Assembly (NCBI RefSeq): GCF_013403865.1
Contig: NZ_JABFDK010000010.1
Coordinates: 37,101 to 101,100 of the forward strand
Direction of reading: 5' to 3'
DNA length: 64,000 nucleotides
Source: Winogradskyella costae
GTDB lineage: Bacteria; Bacteroidota; Bacteroidia; Flavobacteriales; Flavobacteriaceae
Every line of letters begins with the position of its first letter. The first letter of the stretch is position 1. Positions 59,192 through 64,000 of the stretch are shown piece by piece. The position numbers and the translations under genes were made by a program. Under the pieces are notes generated by a model. It did no database searches and was not told the DNA's origin. It saw only the letters and a program-made list of their open reading frames with translations.

Positions 59192-60670
59192 TTAATATGC
59201 TTTTGCAAAAAGCACACGCCGCATTGATGGCTTTCCGCTATACACACAAGTGCCTTCTTCCTTACTATTTGCCATAGGAATACATCTTATTGTCGCTTTT
59301 GTTAACTCTTTAATTTTTTGTTCTGTTTCAGCAGTTCCATCCCAATGAGCCGAGATAAAACCGGTTTTAGTTTCTAAAACTTTTTTAAACGTTTCAAAAT
59401 CGTCTACTTCTGTGGTATGTTCATCCCTAAAGTTTTTGGCCTTGGAGAATAATTCGTTCTGAATGACTTCTAAAAGATCTTTTATAATTGAAGCTATATC
59501 ATCGATCTGAACACTATCTTTAGTTAAAGTATCACGTCTAGCGAGCTCAACAGTATTGTTTTCTAAATCTTTAGGACCAATAGCGATTCGTAATGGTACA
59601 CCCTGCAGTTCGTGTTGTGCAAATTTAGCTCCTGGTCTGTGCGTTGTTCTTTTATCATATTTACAACTAACGCCAAACGCTTTTAGCTCTTTAATAATAC
59701 TTTCAGCTTTATCTGAAATAGCTTCAAACTGTTCGTCAGTTTTAAATATAGGTACAATAACCACTTGGAATGGCGCTAAATTTGGAGGCAACACTAAACC
59801 TTTATCGTCACTATGCGTCATAATTAAAGCACCTACTAATCGTGTAGAGACTCCCCAAGACGTTGCCCAAACATGGTCTAATTTGCCCTCATTATTAGTA
59901 AACTTAACATCAAAAGCTTTTGCAAAATTTTGGCCTAAGAAATGAGATGTACCCGCTTGGAGTGCTTTTCCATCTTGCATTAAAGCCTCTATACAATAGG
60001 TCTCAACTGCACCTGCAAAGCGCTCACTTTCTGTTTTCACACCTTTAATAACAGGTATTGCCATAAAATTTTGAGCAAACTCAGCATAAACGTCATTCAT
60101 CTGTTCCGCTTCTACTAATGCCTCTGCTTTTGTAGCATGAGCGGTATGGCCTTCTTGCCATAAAAATTCAGCTGTTCGTAAAAACAAACGTGTTCTCATT
60201 TCCCATCGTACGACATTAGCCCATTGATTTATTAAAATCGGCAAATCTCTATAGCTTTGAATCCACCCTTTATAAGTATTCCATATAATAGCTTCGCTAG
60301 TTGGCCTTACAACCAACTCCTCTTCTAATTTAGCATCAGGATCTACTCTTAGCTTTCCTTCGTTGTCAGGGTCATTTTGTAATCTATAATGTGTAACTAC
60401 AGCACATTCTTTAGCAAAACCTTCTGCATTCTTCTCCTCCGCTTCAAATAAACTCTTGGGAACAAATAATGGAAAATACGCATTTTGATGTCCTGTTTCT
60501 TTAAACATTCTATCCAATTCTGCTTGCATTTTCTCCCAAATCGCATAGCCATAAGGTTTAATAACCATACAGCCTCTAACGGCTGAATTTTCTGCTAAAT
60601 CAGCCTTTACAACTAACTCATTGTACCATTTTGAATAATCCTCAGCTCTACTTGTAAGATTTTTGCTCAT
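59192..60670 (-). CDS. proS: Proline--tRNA ligase (archaeal/eukaryote-type, no editing insertion)
   Basis: 492 residues. Class II motifs: [60 protein letters not shown] and [10 protein letters not shown]. The anticodon-binding domain and the C-terminal extension characteristic of the archaeal/eukaryotic type follow. The INS editing domain of the E. coli type (about 570 residues) is absent. Many Bacteroidota have this shorter form. Upstream of the start is the divergent lipoprotein gene. Confidence 0.95.
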   Translation of the reverse strand: MSKNLTSRAEDYSKWYNELVVKADLAENSAVRGCMVIKPYGYAIWEKMQAELDRMFKETGHQNAYFPLFVPKSLFEAEEKNAEGFAKECAVVTHYRLQNDPDNEGKLRVDPDAKLEEELVVRPTSEAIIWNTYKGWIQSYRDLPILINQWANVVRWEMRTRLFLRTAEFLWQEGHTAHATKAEALVEAEQMNDVYAEFAQNFMAIPVIKGVKTESERFAGAVETYCIEALMQDGKALQAGTSHFLGQNFAKAFDVKFTNNEGKLDHVWATSWGVSTRLVGALIMTHSDDKGLVLPPNLAPFQVVIVPIFKTDEQFEAISDKAESIIKELKAFGVSCKYDKRTTHRPGAKFAQHELQGVPLRIAIGPKDLENNTVELARRDTLTKDSVQIDDIASIIKDLLEVIQNELFSKAKNFRDEHTTEVDDFETFKKVLETKTGFISAHWDGTAETEQKIKELTKATIRCIPMANSKEEGTCVYSGKPSMRRVLFAKAY

Positions 60671-60735
60671 TTTCCTTGTTTTGGCACAAATATTGTGCTT
60701 ATGTTAAATGTATTAAATAATACAGCAAAACTAAC

Positions 60736-60743
60736 TATTTTTG
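60736..60743 (+). promoter_or_regulatory. Candidate -7 element of the low-complexity lipoprotein gene
   Basis: TATTTTTG matches TAnnTTTG, 28 bp before the ATG at 60772. The -33 region has no clear TTTG. Confidence 0.4.
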
Positions 60744-60771
60744 CTATGTTCAACAATAAAATAAAAGAGAT

Positions 60772-61824
60772 ATGCAATTTAAAACTATAATAAATCGAAA
60801 ATTGCCATTTTTTGTTGCACTCGGTTTAATAACCGCGTTAACTTCTTGTGGTTCGTTTCAGTATGCAGGTTATGATAATGACGGCATTTATGCTACTGAA
60901 GAGTACGAAAATGATACAGAGGAAACTGCAGTTACCACTTCAACAAACAATTCCAATTATTATAAAAACTATTTTGCCGAAAATTCGGCTGAAGTTGATG
61001 CTATACAAGAAGAATCAGAGGTCTTCACAGATGTAGATTCTTATGAAGGAAATTATACAGAAGAAATAATTGATACCCAAGAAGAACGTCCTGCATACGG
61101 GGGATGGGGACAAAACAGCAATTCTGTTACTATTAATTACATAGATAATGGCTGGTATGGCTATAATAATCCGTGGATGATGAATGGCGGGTTTGGTTAC
61201 GGCTATTACGATTGGGGACGTCCATGGGGATGGAACAATCGTTGGTCTTATGGAGGTTATTATGGCTATGGATACGGTGGCTATGGCTATGGCCATTATA
61301 CTCCTTGGGGATATGGTTATGGTTATAATAATTATGGTTGGAATAATGGTTACTATAGAAATAACCGATATGCTTACAATAATTCTAGAAGAGGATCCTT
61401 ATTATACAATAATAGCTTAAATCGTAGAAGCAATTCTGCATTGTCGAGAAGTAATTATTCTTCAAGGAGAATATCAAATCCTTCCAGTCTATCCCGAAAT
61501 AGTCTTAATAGTAATTTACGATCAAATACTTCTAATACTAGAACTATTAGAAATACATCAACATCAAGACCTTCAAGTACTATTAGAAACTCATCTACAA
61601 CGACAAGATCAACCACAACAAGAAGAGTGACTAGACCTACCACAACGAGAACCACAACCACAAGATCAACGACTCCAACAAGAAGTACAAGATCTTCAGG
61701 AACAATGCGTTCAGGATCTAGTAGTTCGTCTAGATCAACAGGGACTGTCAGATCTTCTTCAAGTAGCTCTAGGTCATCTAGCGGTGGTAGCTCATCTAGC
61801 AGTAGTAGACGAGGAGGTAGATAG
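60772..61824 (+). CDS. Low-complexity lipoprotein (Gly/Tyr/Trp-rich then Ser/Arg/Thr-rich)
   Basis: 350 residues. Lipobox LTSCG (Cys 26). An acidic part (about 30-110) is followed by a Gly-Tyr-Trp-Asn-rich segment (about 105-210, repeats such as GYYGYGYGGYGYG) and a Ser-Arg-Thr-rich tail to the end (SRSSSGGSSSSSSRRGGR). There is no folded domain that I can recognise. Charge runs from acidic to strongly basic along the chain. Similar proteins in Flavobacteriia are annotated as hypothetical or by accidental resemblance to eukaryotic low-complexity proteins. It lies 41 bp before the FadL-like gene on the same strand. Confidence 0.8.
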   Translation: MQFKTIINRKLPFFVALGLITALTSCGSFQYAGYDNDGIYATEEYENDTEETAVTTSTNNSNYYKNYFAENSAEVDAIQEESEVFTDVDSYEGNYTEEIIDTQEERPAYGGWGQNSNSVTINYIDNGWYGYNNPWMMNGGFGYGYYDWGRPWGWNNRWSYGGYYGYGYGGYGYGHYTPWGYGYGYNNYGWNNGYYRNNRYAYNNSRRGSLLYNNSLNRRSNSALSRSNYSSRRISNPSSLSRNSLNSNLRSNTSNTRTIRNTSTSRPSSTIRNSSTTTRSTTTRRVTRPTTTRTTTTRSTTPTRSTRSSGTMRSGSSSSSRSTGTVRSSSSSSRSSSGGSSSSSSRRGGR

Positions 61825-61865
61825 GGGATAAAATTATAGTACTTCTAAAATTTAATAAATTATAT

Positions 61866-63386
61866 ATGAAAAAGTTACTTATGTTAAGCATAGGCTTAAT
61901 AAGCACGTCTTATATTTTAGCGCAAGACATTACAGATGCACTTAGGTATTCTATGGATGAGATTCAAGGAACTGCTAGGTACAGAGCGATGGGCGGAGCA
62001 TTTGGTGCTTTAGGTGGAGACATGTCTAGTATTAATATTAATCCTGCTGGTTCTGCTATATTTAATAGTAGCCATGGTTCAATATCGTTAGGTTTATTGA
62101 ATACGAATAATGACGTTAGTTATTTTAATGGGGCTAATTCCTCTTCTAATTCAAACGTAGATTTAAATCAGTTGGGTGCTGCTTTTATTTTTAGAAATAC
62201 AAATGAAAACTCGGGTTGGAATAAATTCTCATTAAGTTTTGCCTATGACCGGTCTGCTGATTTCGATAATGAATGGGTTGCCAATGGTGTAAACCAAAAT
62301 AATTCAATAGGTGATTATTTTTTATCTAATGCTCAAGGCCTGCAATTTGATGAAATTTCAGCTTTACCAGGCGAATCAATTTCAGAAGCTTATTCAGAAA
62401 TAGGATCATTCTTTGGTTATAGAAACCAGCAAGCATTTTTAGGCTATGAAGGATTTATTATTGATCCATCGGATAATACAAATGAAAATACAGCCTATAA
62501 CTCGAATATAAGAGGTGGCAATTACAACCAACGTTATGCTTACTCTAGTCGTGGCTACAATGGTAAATTGGCTTTTAATGTTGCGACAAGCTATAAGGAT
62601 AAATTTTATTTTGGATTGAATTTAAATTCACACTTTATAAATTATGAACGAACAACACTTTTTAATGAGTCTAACTCAAATACCAGCTCACTAATCAATG
62701 GTGTGGATTTTGAAAATAATTTATTAACTACAGGTAGTGGTTTTTCATTTCAATTAGGTGGAATAGCAAAAATCACTGAAGAGTTAAGAGTTGGACTATC
62801 TTACAATTCACCTACATGGTATAGAATTTCTGATGAAACCTCACAATATTTAGCCACGTCGCGCTTAGAGGGAGGATCTAACGTTATTCAAGTTGTAAAC
62901 CCAAATGTTATTAACGTATATGAAGAATATAAATTACAAATCCCAGGTAAGGTTACAGGAAGTTTGGCTTATGTTTTTGGTAAATCTGGCTTATTAAGTT
63001 TTGACTATGCTGTGAAGGATTACAGTAATGCAAAATTCAAACCAACTACAGAAGCGCTTTATTCAAGCTTAAATAACAGTATAAGTAACGATTTAGATTC
63101 TGCTGTTTCTTATAGATTGGGTGGGGAATATCGATTTAAACAAATAAGTTTTAGAGGCGGTTATCGTTTTGAAGAGAGCCCTTATAAAGATGATAATTTT
63201 TATGGAGACCTCAATGGATACTCTCTAGGTCTAGGATATAATTTTGGTAATCTTAATATAGATTTTGCTTTCAGCCAATCCGAGCGCGATTATAATTACC
63301 AATTATATACAGCAGGCTTAACTGATGCCGCAGAAATACAATCAAAATTGACAGACTTTGTTTTAACCTTAGGTTTTAATTTATAA
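61866..63386 (+). CDS. OmpP1/FadL/TodX-family outer-membrane transport protein
   Basis: 506 residues. Signal peptide (to about 19, YILAQ). The mature N-terminus has the family signature ARYRAMGGAFGALGGDMSSI, then NINPAGSAIF, followed by a barrel with LGLGYNFGNLNIDFAFSQS and a terminal strand ending LGFNL. FadL-type proteins pass hydrophobic compounds through the outer membrane by lateral diffusion; the substrate here is unknown. A strong terminator is 25 bp behind. Confidence 0.9.
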   Translation: MKKLLMLSIGLISTSYILAQDITDALRYSMDEIQGTARYRAMGGAFGALGGDMSSININPAGSAIFNSSHGSISLGLLNTNNDVSYFNGANSSSNSNVDLNQLGAAFIFRNTNENSGWNKFSLSFAYDRSADFDNEWVANGVNQNNSIGDYFLSNAQGLQFDEISALPGESISEAYSEIGSFFGYRNQQAFLGYEGFIIDPSDNTNENTAYNSNIRGGNYNQRYAYSSRGYNGKLAFNVATSYKDKFYFGLNLNSHFINYERTTLFNESNSNTSSLINGVDFENNLLTTGSGFSFQLGGIAKITEELRVGLSYNSPTWYRISDETSQYLATSRLEGGSNVIQVVNPNVINVYEEYKLQIPGKVTGSLAYVFGKSGLLSFDYAVKDYSNAKFKPTTEALYSSLNNSISNDLDSAVSYRLGGEYRFKQISFRGGYRFEESPYKDDNFYGDLNGYSLGLGYNFGNLNIDFAFSQSERDYNYQLYTAGLTDAAEIQSKLTDFVLTLGFNL

Positions 63387-63410
63387 ACAAATTAAATTTA
63401 AAAAGAATTA

Positions 63411-63449
63411 AAAGACGTGAACATATTTAATATGTTCACGTCTTTTTTT
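63411..63449 (+). terminator. Intrinsic terminator behind the FadL-like gene
   Basis: AAAGACGTGAACATATT (63411-63427) and AATATGTTCACGTCTTT (63429-63445) form a 17-bp perfect stem, with T to 63449. Confidence 0.9.
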
Positions 63450-63733
63450 GTTTCGTAATGCTGTTGGTAATAAGAAATTCGGATAAAAACCTAATTTATT
63501 TGCCTTAATTAGATCATTTAAAGCTCTTTTAAATGAATACGAGCCTATTTAAAAGAAACAGGTTATACCTCAATGTGAATTCTATACCCTATAGACCTTT
63601 ATTATAAATAAACTTAATCTAATACGCTTTAAACAGCTTTAATAATTCTGATTACCTGTTTAACAATAAGCTAAACTTACCAAAGTGCCTATCAGAAAAA
63701 CAAATACCGTTTTAACTTCATATCGCAATAAAG
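63450..63733. other. Intergenic region between two terminators
   Basis: The stretch between the FadL-like gene terminator and the terminator of the last gene holds only AT-rich sequence. No open frame of more than a few dozen codons with coding character and no RNA gene was recognised. Confidence 0.5.
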
Positions 63734-63770
63734 CAAAAAAAAAAGCCTGAACATACTTAAATGTTCAGGC
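63734..63770 (-). terminator. Intrinsic terminator of the partial T9SS gene
   Basis: GCCTGAACAT (63745-63754) and ATGTTCAGGC (63761-63770) form a 10-bp stem with a 6-base loop. On the minus strand the stem is followed by a run of T (A at 63735-63744). It is 23 bp behind the stop codon of the gene at 63794. Confidence 0.88.
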
Positions 63771-63793
63771 CTTTTATATTTCATAATTACAAT

Positions 63794-64000
63794 TTACCTC
63801 TTTAAAGTAAAATGGGCTTTAAATTCTTTACGTACCCCGTCACTTGGTTCGTCGTATTCTACTGTAAACCAGTAGTCACTCGTTGGCATAGCTTCTCCTT
63901 TAAAGGTTCCATCCCACCCGTTACCATCAGGACTTAATTGTTTCAGTAACTTTCCGTACCGGTCAAATATATAAATTTTTGCATTACTTCCAATACGTTC
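63794..64000 (-). CDS. T9SS type B sorting-domain protein, C-terminus (partial)
   Basis: The last 68 residues of a protein whose start lies right of the window. The sequence AKIYIFDRYGKLLKQL, GWDGTFKGEAMPTSDYWFTV and FKAHFTLKR is the gliding-motility-associated type B C-terminal domain, nearly the same as the end of the lectin-domain protein at 41974. The stop codon is at 63794-63796, in frame with the window edge. It marks a third T9SS cargo in this window. Confidence 0.9.
   Translation of the reverse strand, partial: ERIGSNAKIYIFDRYGKLLKQLSPDGNGWDGTFKGEAMPTSDYWFTVEYDEPSDGVRKEFKAHFTLKR

Noticed and set aside
59556..59945. A 129-codon plus-strand frame inside proS.
   Set aside because: It is antisense to a conserved catalytic part of proS, with no motif of its own.
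61015..61661. Overlapping frames on both strands in the low-complexity lipoprotein gene.
   Set aside because: The repetitive composition opens other frames; only the plus-strand frame at 60772 has a signal peptide and a promoter-like element.
1..64000. Signs of a prophage, integron, transposon or defence island.
   Set aside because: No integrase, transposase, phage or known defence gene was recognised, and gene content and composition are uniform.

Overview
This 64 kb window is ordinary-density chromosomal DNA from an AT-rich member of the Bacteroidota, almost certainly a marine-type Flavobacteriaceae. The sequence evidence is threefold. There are three type IX secretion (T9SS) type B C-terminal sorting domains, a PorP/SprF protein, TonB-dependent receptors and a GSCFA protein. 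Several promoters fit the Bacteroidota pattern TTTG or TTG, 19-20 bp, TAnnTTTG. Shine-Dalgarno sequences are scarce. The genus cannot be fixed from the sequence alone. No insertion sequence, prophage, CRISPR array, plasmid function or rRNA was found.

Layout. 1-7.2 kb: the start of a LolC/E-like permease, a NamZ-type muramidase lipoprotein, a GDPD phosphodiesterase, a sterol-desaturase-family enzyme, a thioredoxin-fold-like secreted protein, a YkgJ Cys-cluster protein, a methyltransferase and an amidohydrolase lipoprotein. 7.3-12.2 kb: an outer-membrane barrel with a 1007-residue TPR protein. 12.4-20.4 kb: a solitary trpA, small membrane proteins, trmL, YitT, VF530, an RhlE-type helicase and a TspO-related membrane protein. 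20.4-25.4 kb: the least ordinary stretch. A LipL32-family protein lies behind a SIMPL protein and a small membrane protein; the promoter region holds a perfect 14-bp palindrome, and a two-component system lies directly upstream. 25.5-35.2 kb: housekeeping genes (yaaA, rluD, ddl, coaD, alaS) plus PASTA, DUF2007 and GSCFA proteins. 35.3-39.1 kb: M23 peptidase, MerR, LemA and three TPM-domain proteins in a row. 39.1-45.7 kb: der followed by a lectin-domain T9SS cargo and an outer-membrane receptor. 46-57.6 kb: a LysM protein with a VDT minisatellite, then a T9SS operon of a 1886-residue 17-repeat surface protein, PorP/SprF and OmpA. 57.6-64 kb: era, tRNA-Glu with rpsT, proS, a low-complexity lipoprotein, a FadL-like porin and the 3' end of another T9SS cargo.

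How the genes fit together. Much of the window serves the cell envelope: peptidoglycan turnover and synthesis (NamZ, M23, LysM proteins, Ddl, PASTA), outer-membrane proteins, and T9SS surface display. The 48.6-57.1 kb operon looks like a gliding/adhesion unit with its own PorP/SprF and OmpA partners. The most promising under-described unit is the 20.5-25.4 kb group: two-component system, palindromic control region, membrane protein, SIMPL and LipL32-like protein. Its functional linkage is inferred from gene order only.

Start sites were moved from the longest reading frame where a signal peptide, family N-terminus or overlap argued for it (GDPD, trpA, trmL, TspO-like, SIMPL, PASTA, third TPM, TonB receptor, LysM).
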